Below, piece by piece: positions 47,201 through 59,211 of a stretch of DNA of 64,000 bases. The first letter of the stretch is position 1. The number at the start of each line of letters is the position of its first letter. The stretch covers positions 1 through 64,000 of the forward strand of contig JAKOON010000159.1 in the NCBI GenBank assembly GCA_022577435.1, read 5' to 3'. The translations under genes and the position numbers were made by a program. The stretch is from Embiotoca jacksoni (taxonomy: Eukaryota > Chordata > Actinopteri > Embiotocidae). Below the pieces are notes generated by a model. It was not told where the DNA came from. It saw only the letters and a program-made list of their open reading frames with translations, and did no database searches.

Positions 47201-50200
47201 ATTGTCCACACAAAGTGACTTGAAACCACTTTGTCCATGTTGTTTATCCCATTTGCCATAGTAGTGATGAAGAAATTTGTTCGTAAACACTTAGTTTAAG
47301 CCGTAAAGCAGTTTTATGCTGTTTTTGAGCTTCTCTCGCTGAGATAAGGCTGTTTTTGAAACATTGTGTTTCCTGTGAAATTGTCCACACAAAGTGACTT
47401 GAAACCACTTTGCCCATGTAGTGTATCCCATTTGCCAAAGTTCTGAGTATGAAACTTGTTTGTAAACACTTAGTTTAAGCCGCGGCGCTGTGATGCAGTT
47501 TTACATTAGGATGAGAAAGTGAGTCTTGAAATGCTGTTTTCTGTGTAATTGCAGACACAAAGTGAAGCCACATTGGCCATGTAGTGTATCCCATTTGCTG
47601 ATGAAGAAATTTGTTCGTAAACACTTAGTTTAAGCCGTGGCACTGTAAAGCAGTTTTATGCTGTTTTTGAGCTTCTCTCGCTGAGATAAGGCTGTTTTTG
47701 AAACATTGTGTTTCCTGTGAAATTGTCCACACAAAGTGACTTGAAACCACTTTGTCCATGTTGTTTATCCCATTTGCCATAGTAGTGATGAAGAAATTTG
47801 TTCGTAAACACTTAGTTTAAGCTGTAAAGCAGTTTTATGCTGTTTTTGAGCTTCTCTCGCTGAGATAAGGCTGTTTTTGAAACATTGTGTTTCCTGTCAA
47901 ATTGTCCACACAAAGTGACTTGAAACCACTTTGTCCATGTTGTTTATCCCATTTGCCATAGTAGTGATGAAGAAATTTGTTCGTAAACACTTAGTTTAAG
48001 CCGTAAAGCAGTTTTATGCTGTTTTTGAGCTTCTCTCGCTGAGATAAGGCTGTTTTTGAAACATTGTGTTTCCTGTGAAATTGTCCACACAAAGTGACTT
48101 GAAACCACTTTGTCCATGTTGTTTATCCCATTTGCCATAGTAGTGATGAAGAAATTTGTTCGTAAACACTTAGTTTAAGCTGTAAAGCAGTTTTATGCTG
48201 TTTTTGAGCTTCTCTCGCTGAGATAAGGCTGTTTTTGAAACATTGTGTTTCCTGTGAAATTGTCCACACAAAGTGACTTGAAACCACTTTGTCCATGTTG
48301 TTTATCCCATTTGCCATAGTAGTGATGAAGAAATTTGTTCGTAAACACTTAGTTTAAGCCGTAAAGCAGTTTTATGCTGTTTTTGAGCTTCTCTCGCTGA
48401 GATAAGGCTGTTTTTGAAACATTGTGTTTCCTGTGAAATTGTCCACACAAAGTGACTTGAAACCACTTTGTCCATGTTGTTTATCCCATTTGCCATAGTA
48501 GTGATGAAGAAATTTGTTCGTAAACACTTAGTTTAAGCTGTAAAGCAGTTTTATGCTGTTTTTGAGCTTCTCTCGCTGAGATAAGGCTGTTTTTGAAACA
48601 TTGTGTTTCCTGTCAAATTGTCCACACAAAGTGACTTGAAACCACTTTGTCCATGTTGTTTATCCCATTTGCCATAGTAGTGATGAAGAAATTTGTTCGT
48701 AAACACTTAGTTTAAGCCGTAAAGCAGTTTTATGCTGTTTTTGAGCTTCTCTCGCTGAGATAAGGCTGTTTTTGAAACATTGTGTTTCCTGTGAAATTGT
48801 CCACACAAAGTGACTTGAAACCACTTTGTCCATGTTGTTTATCCCATTTGCCATAGTAGTGATGAAGAAATTTGTTCGTAAACACTTAGTTTAAGCTGTA
48901 AAGCAGTTTTATGCTGTTTTTGAGCTTCTCTCGCTGAGATAAGGCTGTTTTTGAAACATTGTGTTTCCTGTGAAATTGTCCACACAAAGTGACTTGAAAC
49001 CACTTTGTCCATGTTGTTTATCCCATTTGCCATAGTAGTGATGAAGAAATTTGTTCGTAAACACTTAGTTTAAGCCGTAAAGCAGTTTTATGCTGTTTTT
49101 GAGCTTCTCTCGCTGAGATAAGGCTGTTTTTGAAACATTGTGTTTCCTGTGAAATTGTCCACACAAAGTGACTTGAAACCACTTTGTCCATGTTGTTTAT
49201 CCCATTTGCCATAGTAGTGATGAAGAAATTTGTTCGTAAACACTTAGTTTAAGCTGTAAAGCAGTTTTATGCTGTTTTTGAGCTTCTCTCGCTGAGATAA
49301 GGCTGTTTTTGAAACATTGTGTTTCCTGTGAAATTGTCCACACAAAGTGACTTGAAACCACTTTGCCCATGTAGTGTATCCCATTTGCCAAAGTTCTGAG
49401 TGTGAAACTTGTTTGTAAACACTTAGTTTAAGCCGCGGCGCTGTGATGCAGTTTTACATTAGCATGAGAAAGTGAGTCTTGAAATGCTGTTTTCTGTGTA
49501 ATTGCAGACACAAAGTGAAGCCACATTGGCCATGTAGTGTATCCCATTTGCTGATGAAGAAATTTGTTCGTAAACACTTAGTTTAAGCCGTGGCACTGTA
49601 AAGCAGTTTTATGCTGTTTTTGAGCTTCTCTCGCTGAGATAAGGCTGTTTTTGAAACATTGTGTTTCCTGTCAAATTGTCCACACAAAGTGACTTGAAAC
49701 CACTTTGTCCATGTTGTTTATCCCATTTGCCATAGTAGTGATGAAGAAATTTGTTCGTAAACACTTAGTTTAAGCAGTAAAGCAGTTTTATGCTGTTTTT
49801 GAGCTTCTCTCGCTGAGATAAGGCTGTTTTTGAAACATTGTGTTTCCTGTCAAATTGTCCACACAAAGTGACTTGAAACCACTTTGTCCATGTTGTTTAT
49901 CCCATTTGCCATAGTAGTGATGAAGAAATTTGTTCGTAAACACTTAGTTTAAGCTGTAAAGCAGTTTTATGCTGTTTTTGAGCTTCTCTCGCTGAGATAA
50001 GGCTGTTTTTGAAACATTGTGTTTCCTGTGAAATTGTCCACACAAAGTGACTTGAAACCACTTTGCCCATGTAGTGTATCCCATTTGCCAAAGTTCTGAG
50101 TATGAAACTTGTTTGTAAACACTTAGTTTCAGCCGCGGCGCTGTGATGCAGTTTTACATTAGGATGAGAAAGTGAGTCTTGAAATGCTGTTTTCTGTGTA

Positions 50201-50421
50201 ATTGCAGACACAAAGTGAAGCCACATTGGCCATGTAGTGTATCCCATTTGCTGATGAAGAAATTTGTTCGTAAACACTTAGTTTAAGCCGTGGCACTGTA
50301 AAGCAGTTTTATGCTGTTTTTGAGCTTCTCTCGCTGAGATAAGGCTGTTTTTGAAACATTGTGTTTCCTGTCAAATTGTCCACACAAAGTGACTTGAAAC
50401 CACTTTGTCCATGTTGTTTAT
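40871..50421 (+). repeat. Two tandem copies of a 27-monomer, ~4.78 kb HOR
   Basis: Copy 1 is 40871-45644 (4,774 bp) and copy 2 is 45645-50421 (4,777 bp). The unit order is four A (the last with caaattgac), D, A (gcag), Ap, Bt, C, Ap, Ba, C, eight A, Ap, Bg, C, A (gcag), Ap, Bc, C. Both Bt units share atgctttttt, and both Bg units share ttagcatgag. Length differences are one-base indels confined to copy 1 before 44245. An internally deleted relative lies at 38561-40870 (D, A, Ap, Bt, C, Ap, Ba, C, then A units). Confidence 0.93.
47769..49379 (+). repeat. Nine-A run with 716-bp tetramer period
   Basis: There are nine consecutive A-class units with no B or C. They alternate gctg, gccg, gctg, gccg and so on. 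tgtcaaatt appears in the 1st and 5th units and tgtgaaatt in the others, so the true period is four monomers (716 bp). Equivalent runs are 39971-41587 and 42992-44602 (nine units each) and, shorter, 20724-21618. Confidence 0.93.
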
Positions 50422-53400
50422 CCCATTTGCCATAGTAGTGATGAAGAAATTTGTTCGTAAACACTTAGTTTAAGCCGTAAAGCAGTTTTATGCTGTTTTT
50501 GAGCTTCTCTCGCTGAGATAAGGCTGTTTTTGAAACATTGTGTTTCCTGTCAAATTGTCCACACAAAGTGACTTGAAACCACTTTGTCCATGTTGTTTAT
50601 CCCATTTGCCATAGTAGTGATGAAGAAATTTGTTCGTAAACACTTAGTTTAAGCTGTAAAGCAGTTTTATGCTGTTTTTGAGCTTCTCTCGCTGAGATAA
50701 GGCTGTTTTTGAAACATTGTGTTTCCTGTGAAATTGTCCACACAAAGTGACTTGAAACCACTTTGCCCATGTAGTGTATCCCATTTGCCAAAGTTCTGAG
50801 TGTGAAACTTGTTTGTAAACACTTAGTTTAAGCCGCGGCGCTGTGATGCAGTTTTACATTAGCATGAGAAAGTGAGTCTTGAAATGCTGTTTTCTGTGTA
50901 ATTGCAGACACAAAGTGAAGCCACATTGGCCATGTAGTGTATCCCATTTGCTGATGAAGAAATTTGTTCGTAAACACTTAGTTTAAGCCGTGGCACTGTA
51001 AAGCAGTTTTATGCTGTTTTTGAGCTTCTCTCGCTGAGATAAGGCTGTTTTTGAAACATTGTGTTTCCTGTGAAATTGTCCACACAAATTGACTTGAAAC
51101 CACTTTGTCCATGTTGTTTATCCCATTTGCCATAGTAGTGATGAAGAAATTTGTTCGTAAACACTTAGTTTAAGCCGTGGCACTGTAAAGCAGTTTTATG
51201 CTGTTTTTGAGCTTCTCTCGCTGAGATAAGGCTGTTTTTGAAACATTGTGTTCCCTGTCAAATTGTCCACACAAAGTGACTTGAAACCACTTTGTCCATG
51301 TTGTTTATCCCATTTGCCATAGTAGTGATGAAGAAATTTGTTCGTAAACACTTAGTTTAAGCTGTAAAGCAGTTTTATGCTGTTTTTGAGCTTCTCTCGC
51401 TGAGATAAGGCTGTTTTTGAAACATTGTGTTTCCTGTGAAATTGTCCACACAAAGTGACTTGAAACCACTTTGTCCATGTTGTTTATCCCATTTGCCATA
51501 GTAGTGATGAAGAAATTTGTTCGTAAACACTTAGTTTAAGCTGTAAAGCAGTTTTATGCTGTTTTTGAGCTTCTCTCGCTGAGATAAGGCTGTTTTTGAA
51601 ACATTGTGTTTCCTGTGAAATTGTCCACACAAAGTGACTTGAAACCACTTTGCCCATGTAGTGTATCCCATTTGCCAAAGTTCTGAGTATGAAACTTGTT
51701 TGTAAACACTTAGTTTCAGCCGCGGCGCTGTGATGCAGTTTTACATTAGGATGAGAAAGTGAGTCTTGAAATGCTGTTTTCTGTGTAATTGCAGACACAA
51801 AGTGAAGCCACATTGGCCATGTAGTGTATCCCATTTGCTGATGAAGAAATTTGTTCGTAAACACTTAGTTTAAGCCGTGGCACTGTAAAGCAGTTTTATG
51901 CTGTTTTTGAGCTTCTCTCGCTGAGATAAGGCTGTTTTTGAAACATTGTGTTTCCTGTCAAATTGTCCACACAAAGTGACTTGAAACCACTTTGTCCATG
52001 TTGTTTATCCCATTTGCCATAGTAGTGATGAAGAAATTTGTTCGTAAACACTTAGTTTAAGCCGTAAAGCAGTTTTATGCTGTTTTTGAGCTTCTCTCGC
52101 TGAGATAAGGCTGTTTTTGAAACATTGTGTTTCCTGTCAAATTGTCCACACAAAGTGACTTGAAACCACTTTGTCCATGTTGTTTATCCCATTTGCCATA
52201 GTAGTGATGAAGAAATTTGTTCGTAAACACTTAGTTTAAGCTGTAAAGCAGTTTTATGCTGTTTTTGAGCTTCTCTCGCTGAGATAAGGCTGTTTTTGAA
52301 ACATTGTGTTTCCTGTGAAATTGTCCACACAAAGTGACTTGAAACCACTTTGCCCATGTAGTGTATCCCATTTGCCAAAGTTCTGAGTGTGAAACTTGTT
52401 TGTAAACACTTAGTTTAAGCCGCGGCGCTGTGATGCAGTTTTACATTAGCATGAGAAAGTGAGTCTTGAAATGCTGTTTTCTGTGTAATTGCAGACACAA
52501 AGTGAAGCCACATTGGCCATGTAGTGTATCCCATTTGCTGATGAAGAAATTTGTTCGTAAACACTTAGTTTAAGCCGTGGCACTGTAAAGCAGTTTTATG
52601 CTGTTTTTGAGCTTCTCTCGCTGAGATAAGGCTGTTTTTGAAACATTGTGTTTCCTGTGAAATTGTCCACACAAATTGACTTGAAACCACTTTGTCCATG
52701 TTGTTTATCCCATTTGCCATAGTAGTGATGAAGAAATTTGTTCGTAAACACTTAGTTTAAGCCGTGGCACTGTAAAGCAGTTTTATGCTGTTTTTGAGCT
52801 TCTCTCGCTGAGATAAGGCTGTTTTTGAAACATTGTGTTCCCTGTCAAATTGTCCACACAAAGTGACTTGAAACCACTTTGTCCATGTTGTTTATCCCAT
52901 TTGCCATAGTAGTGATGAAGAAATTTGTTCGTAAACACTTAGTTTAAGCTGTAAAGCAGTTTTATGCTGTTTTTGAGCTTCTCTCGCTGAGATAAGGCTG
53001 TTTTTGAAACATTGTGTTTCCTGTGAAATTGTCCACACAAAGTGACTTGAAACCACTTTGTCCATGTTGTTTATCCCATTTGCCATAGTAGTGATGAAGA
53101 AATTTGTTCGTAAACACTTAGTTTAAGCTGTAAAGCAGTTTTATGCTGTTTTTGAGCTTCTCTCGCTGAGATAAGGCTGTTTTTGAAACATTGTGTTTCC
53201 TGTGAAATTGTCCACACAAAGTGACTTGAAACCACTTTGCCCATGTAGTGTATCCCATTTGCCAAAGTTCTGAGTATGAAACTTGTTTGTAAACACTTAG
53301 TTTCAGCCGCGGCGCTGTGATGCAGTTTTACATTAGGATGAGAAAGTGAGTCTTGAAATGCTGTTTTCTGTGTAATTGCAGACACAAAGTGAAGCCACAT

Positions 53401-55182
53401 TGGCCATGTAGTGTATCCCATTTGCTGATGAAGAAATTTGTTCGTAAACACTTAGTTTAAGCCGTGGCACTGTAAAGCAGTTTTATGCTGTTTTTGAGCT
53501 TCTCTCGCTGAGATAAGGCTGTTTTTGAAACATTGTGTTTCCTGTCAAATTGTCCACACAAAGTGACTTGAAACCACTTTGTCCATGTTGTTTATCCCAT
53601 TTGCCATAGTAGTGATGAAGAAATTTGTTCGTAAACACTTAGTTTAAGCCGTAAAGCAGTTTTATGCTGTTTTTGAGCTTCTCTCGCTGAGATAAGGCTG
53701 TTTTTGAAACATTGTGTTTCCTGTCAAATTGTCCACACAAAGTGACTTGAAACCACTTTGTCCATGTTGTTTATCCCATTTGCCATAGTAGTGATGAAGA
53801 AATTTGTTCGTAAACACTTAGTTTAAGCTGTAAAGCAGTTTTATGCTGTTTTTGAGCTTCTCTCGCTGAGATAAGGCTGTTTTTGAAACATTGTGTTTCC
53901 TGTGAAATTGTCCACACAAAGTGACTTGAAACCACTTTGCCCATGTAGTGTATCCCATTTGCCAAAGTTCTGAGTGTGAAACTTGTTTGTAAACACTTAG
54001 TTTAAGCCGCGGCGCTGTGATGCAGTTTTACATTAGCATGAGAAAGTGAGTCTTGAAATGCTGTTTTCTGTGTAATTGCAGACACAAAGTGAAGCCACAT
54101 TGGCCATGTAGTGTATCCCATTTGCTGATGAAGAAATTTGTTCGTAAACACTTAGTTTAAGCCGTGGCACTGTAAAGCAGTTTTATGCTGTTTTTGAGCT
54201 TCTCTCGCTGAGATAAGGCTGTTTTTGAAACATTGTGTTTCCTGTGAAATTGTCCACACAAATTGACTTGAAACCACTTTGTCCATGTTGTTTATCCCAT
54301 TTGCCATAGTAGTGATGAAGAAATTTGTTCGTAAACACTTAGTTTAAGCCGTGGCACTGTAAAGCAGTTTTATGCTGTTTTTGAGCTTCTCTCGCTGAGA
54401 TAAGGCTGTTTTTGAAACATTGTGTTCCCTGTCAAATTGTCCACACAAAGTGACTTGAAACCACTTTGTCCATGTTGTTTATCCCATTTGCCATAGTAGT
54501 GATGAAGAAATTTGTTCGTAAACACTTAGTTTAAGCTGTAAAGCAGTTTTATGCTGTTTTTGAGCTTCTCTCGCTGAGATAAGGCTGTTTTTGAAACATT
54601 GTGTTTCCTGTGAAATTGTCCACACAAAGTGACTTGAAACCACTTTGTCCATGTTGTTTATCCCATTTGCCATAGTAGTGATGAAGAAATTTGTTCGTAA
54701 ACACTTAGTTTAAGCTGTAAAGCAGTTTTATGCTGTTTTTGAGCTTCTCTCGCTGAGATAAGGCTGTTTTTGAAACATTGTGTTTCCTGTGAAATTGTCC
54801 ACACAAAGTGACTTGAAACCACTTTGCCCATGTAGTGTATCCCATTTGCCAAAGTTCTGAGTATGAAACTTGTTTGTAAACACTTAGTTTCAGCCGCGGC
54901 GCTGTGATGCAGTTTTACATTAGGATGAGAAAGTGAGTCTTGAAATGCTGTTTTCTGTGTAATTGCAGACACAAAGTGAAGCCACATTGGCCATGTAGTG
55001 TATCCCATTTGCTGATGAAGAAATTTGTTCGTAAACACTTAGTTTAAGCCGTGGCACTGTAAAGCAGTTTTATGCTGTTTTTGAGCTTCTCTCGCTGAGA
55101 TACGGCTGTTTTTGAAACATTGTGTTTCCTGTCAAATTGTCCACACAAAGTGACTTGAAACCACTTTGTCCATGTTGTTTAT
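50422..55182 (+). repeat. Three tandem copies of a 1,587-bp 9-mer HOR
   Basis: The unit order is A, Ap, Bg (ttagcatgag), Cx, D (gttccctg), A, Ap, Bc, C. Copies are 50422-52008, 52009-53595 and 53596-55182, identical in length. The last C of copy 3 has gatacggctg instead of gataaggctg. The array then switches to Ap (gcag), Bt, C, Ap, Ba, C. Confidence 0.95.
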
Positions 55183-56932
55183 CCCATTTGCCATAGTAGT
55201 GATGAAGAAATTTGTTCGTAAACACTTAGTTTAAGCAGTAAAGCAGTTTTATGCTGTTTTTGAGCTTCTCTCGCTGAGATAAGGCTGTTTTTGAAACATT
55301 GTGTTTCCTGTGAAATTGTCCACACAAAGTGACTTGAAACCACTTTGCCCATGTAGTGTATCCCATTTGCCAAAGTTCTGAGTATGAAACTTGTTTGTAA
55401 ACACTTAGTTCAAGCCGCGGCGCTGTGATGCAGTTTTACATTAGGATGAGAAAGTGAGTCTTGAAATGCTGTTTTCTGTGTAATTGCAGACACAAAGTGA
55501 ATCCACATTGGCCATGTAGTGTATCCCATTTGCTGATGAAGAAATTTGTTCGTAAACACTTAGTTTAAGCCGTGGCACTGTAAAGCAGTTTTATGCTGTT
55601 TTTGAGCTTCTCTCGCTGAGATAAGGCTGTTTTTGAAACATTGTGTTTCCTGTGAAATTGTCCACACAAAGTGACTTGAAACCACTTTGTCCATGTTGTT
55701 TATCCCATTTGCCATAGTAGTGATGAAGAAATTTGTTCGTAAACACTTAGTTTAAGCCGTAAAGCAGTTTTATGCTGTTTTTGAGCTTCTCTCGCTGAGA
55801 TAAGGCTGTTTTTGAAACATTGTGTTTCCTGTGAAATTGTCCACACAAAGTGACTTGAAACCACTTTGCCCATGTAGTGTATCCCATTTGCCAAAGTTCT
55901 GAGTATGAAACTTGTTTGTAAACACTTAGTTTAAGCCGCGGCGCTGTGATGCAGTTTTACATTAGGATGAGAAAGTGAGTCTTGAAATGCTGTTTTCTGT
56001 GTAATTGCAGACACAAAGTGAAGCCACATTGGCCATGTAGTGTATCCCATTTGCTGATGAAGAAATTTGTTCGTAAACACTTAGTTTAAGCCGTGGCACT
56101 GTAAAGCAGTTTTATGCTGTTTTTGAGCTTCTCTCGCTGAGATAAGGCTGTTTTTGAAACATTGTGTTTCCTGTCAAATTGTCCACACAAAGTGACTTGA
56201 AACCACTTTGTCCATGTTGTTTATCCCATTTGCCATAGTAGTGATGAAGAAATTTGTTCGTAAACACTTAGTTTAAGCCGTAAAGCAGTTTTATGCTGTT
56301 TTTGAGCTTCTCTCGCTGAGATAAGGCTGTTTTTGAAACATTGTGTTTCCTGTGAAATTGTCCACACAAAGTGACTTGAAACCACTTTGCCCATGTAGTG
56401 TATCCCATTTGCCAAAGTTCTGAGTGTGAAACTTGTTTGTAAACACTTAGTTTAAGCCGCGGCGCTGTGATGCAGTTTTACATTAGGATGAGAAAGTGAG
56501 TCTTGAAATGCTGTTTTCTGTGTAATTGCAGACACAAAGTGAAGCCACATTGGCCATGTAGTGTATCCCATTTGCTGATGAAGAAATTTGTTCGTAAACA
56601 CTTAGTTTAAGCCGTGGCACTGTAAAGCAGTTTTATGCTGTTTTTGAGCTTCTCTCGCTGAGATAAGGCTGTTTTTGAAACATTGTGTTTCCTGTGAAAT
56701 TGTCCACACAAATTGACTTGAAACCACTTTGTCCATGTTGTTTATCCCATTTGCCATAGTAGTGATGAAGAAATTTGTTCGTAAACACTTAGTTTAAGCC
56801 GTGGCACTGTAAAGCAGTTTTATGCTGTTTTTGAGCTTCTCTCGCTGAGATAAGGCTGTTTTTGAAACATTGTGTTCCCTGTCAAATTGTCCACACAAAG
56901 TGACTTGAAACCACTTTGTCCATGTTGTTTAT
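50422..56932 (+). repeat. Monomer map, 50422-56932
   Basis: Unit starts: A 50422, Ap 50601, Bg 50780, Cx 50943, D 51122, A 51309, Ap 51488, Bc 51667, C 51830, A 52009, Ap 52188, Bg 52367, Cx 52530, D 52709, A 52896, Ap 53075, Bc 53254, C 53417, A 53596, Ap 53775, Bg 53954, Cx 54117, D 54296, A 54483, Ap 54662, Bc 54841, C 55004, Ap 55183, Bt 55362, C 55525, Ap 55704, Ba 55883, C 56046, Ap 56225, Bg 56404, Cx 56567, D 56746. That is 37 units, all of canonical length. Confidence 0.93.
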
Positions 56933-59211
56933 CCCATTTGCCATAGTAGTGATGAAGAAATTTGTTCGTAAACACTTAGTTTAAGCTGTAAAGCAGTTTT
57001 ATGCTGTTTTTGAGCTTCTCTCGCTGAGATAAGGCTGTTTTTGAAACATTGTGTTTCCTGTGAAATTGTCCACACAAAGTGACTTGAAACCACTTTGTCC
57101 ATGTTGTTTATCCCATTTGCCATAGTAGTGATGAAGAAATTTGTTCGTAAACACTTAGTTTAAGCTGTAAAGCAGTTTTATGCTGTTTTTGAGCTTCTCT
57201 CGCTGAGATAAGGCTGTTTTTGAAACATTGTGTTTCCTGTGAAATTGTCCACACAAAGTGACTTGAAACCACTTTGTCCATGTTGTTTATCCCATTTGCC
57301 ATAGTAGTGATGAAGAAATTTGTTCGTAAACACTTAGTTTAAGCCGTAAAGCAGTTTTATGCTGTTTTTGAGCTTCTCTCGCTGAGATAAGGCTGTTTTT
57401 GAAACATTGTGTTTCCTGTGAAATTGTCCACACAAAGTGACTTGAAACCACTTTGCCCATGTAGTGTATCCCATTTGCCAAAGTTCTGAGTATGAAACTT
57501 GTTTGTAAACACTTAGTTTAAGCCGCGGCGCTGTGATGCAGTTTTACATTAGGATGAGAAAGTGAGTCTTGAAATGCTGTTTTCTGTGTAATTGCAGACA
57601 CAAAGTGAAGCCACATTGGCCATGTAGTGTATCCCATTTGCTGATGAAGAAATTTGTTCGTAAACACTTAGTTTAAGCCGTGGCACTGTAAAGCAGTTTT
57701 ATGCTGTTTTTGAGCTTCTCTCGCTGAGATAAGGCTGTTTTTGAAACATTGTGTTTCCTGTCAAATTGTCCACACAAAGTTACTTGAAACCACTTTGTCC
57801 ATGTTGTTTATCCCATTTGCCATAGTAGTGATGAAGAAATTTGTTCGTAAACACTTAGTTTAAGCCGTAAAGCAGTTTTATGCTGTTTTTGAGCTTCTCT
57901 CGCTGAGATAAGGCTGTTTTTGAAACATTGTGTTTCCTGTGAAATTGTCCACACAAAGTGACTTGAAACCACTTTGTCCATGTTGTTTATCCCATTTGCC
58001 ATAGTAGTGATGAAGAAATTTGTTCGTAAACACTTAGTTTAAGCTGTAAAGCAGTTTTATGCTGTTTTTGAGCTTCTCTCGCTGAGATAAGGCTGTTTTT
58101 GAAACATTGTGTTTCCTGTGAAATTGTCCACACAAAGTGACTTGAAACCACTTTGCCCATGTAGTGTATCCCATTTGCCAAAGTTCTGAGTATGAAACTT
58201 GTTTGTAAACACTTAGTTTCAGCCGCGGCGCTGTGATGCAGTTTTACATTAGGATGAGAAAGTGAGTCTTGAAATGCTGTTTTCTGTGTAATTGCAGACA
58301 CAAAGTGAAGCCACATTGGCCATGTAGTGTATCCCATTTGCTGATGAAGAAATTTGTTCGTAAACACTTAGTTTAAGCCGTGGCACTGTAAAGCAGTTTT
58401 ATGCTGTTTTTGAGCTTCTCTCGCTGAGATAAGGCTGTTTTTGAAACATTGTGTTTCCTGTCAAATTGTCCACACAAAGTGACTTGAAACCACTTTGTCC
58501 ATGTTGTTTATCCCATTTGCCATAGTAGTGATGAAGAAATTTGTTCGTAAACACTTAGTTTAAGCAGTAAAGCAGTTTTATGCTGTTTTTGAGCTTCTCT
58601 CGCTGAGATAAGGCTGTTTTTGAAACATTGTGTTTCCTGTCAAATTGTCCACACAAAGTGACTTGAAACCACTTTGTCCATGTTGTTTATCCCATTTGCC
58701 ATAGTAGTGATGAAGAAATTTGTTCGTAAACACTTAGTTTAAGCTGTAAAGCAGTTTTATGCTGTTTTTGAGCTTCTCTCGCTGAGATAAGGCTGTTTTT
58801 GAAACATTGTGTTTCCTGTGAAATTGTCCACACAAAGTGACTTGAAACCACTTTGCCCATGTAGTGTATCCCATTTGCCAAAGTTCTGAGTATGAAACTT
58901 GTTTGTAAACACTTAGTTCAAGCCGCGGCGCTGTGATGCAGTTTTACATTAGGATGAGAAAGTGAGTCTTGAAATGCTGTTTTCTGTGTAATTGCAGACA
59001 CAAAGTGAAGCCACATTGGCCATGTAGTGTATCCCATTTGCTGATGAAGAAATTTGTTCGTAAACACTTAGTTTAAGCCGTGGCACTGTAAAGCAGTTTT
59101 ATGCTGTTTTTGAGCTTCTCTCGCTGAGATAAGGCTGTTTTTGAAACATTGTGTTTCCTGTCAAATTGTCCACACAAAGTGACTTGAAACCACTTTGTCC
59201 ATGTTGTTTAT

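Larger units (their letters stand above)
39971..50421 (+). repeat. Monomer map, 39971-50421
   Basis: Unit starts: A 39971, 40150, 40330, 40510, 40691, 40871, 41051, 41230, A with caaattgac 41409, D 41588, A 41775, Ap 41952, Bt 42130, C 42292, Ap 42472, Ba 42650, C 42813, A 42992, 43171, 43350, 43529, 43708, 43886, 44065, 44245, Ap 44424, Bg 44603, C 44766, A 44945, Ap 45124, Bc 45303, C 45466, A 45645, 45824, 46003, A with caaattgac 46182, D 46361, A 46548, Ap 46727, Bt 46906, C 47069, Ap 47248, Ba 47427, C 47590, A 47769, 47948, 48127, 48306, 48485, 48664, 48843, 49022, Ap 49201, Bg 49380, C 49543, A 49722, Ap 49901, Bc 50080, C 50243. That is 59 units. Lengths are canonical from 44245 on. 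Confidence 0.91.
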
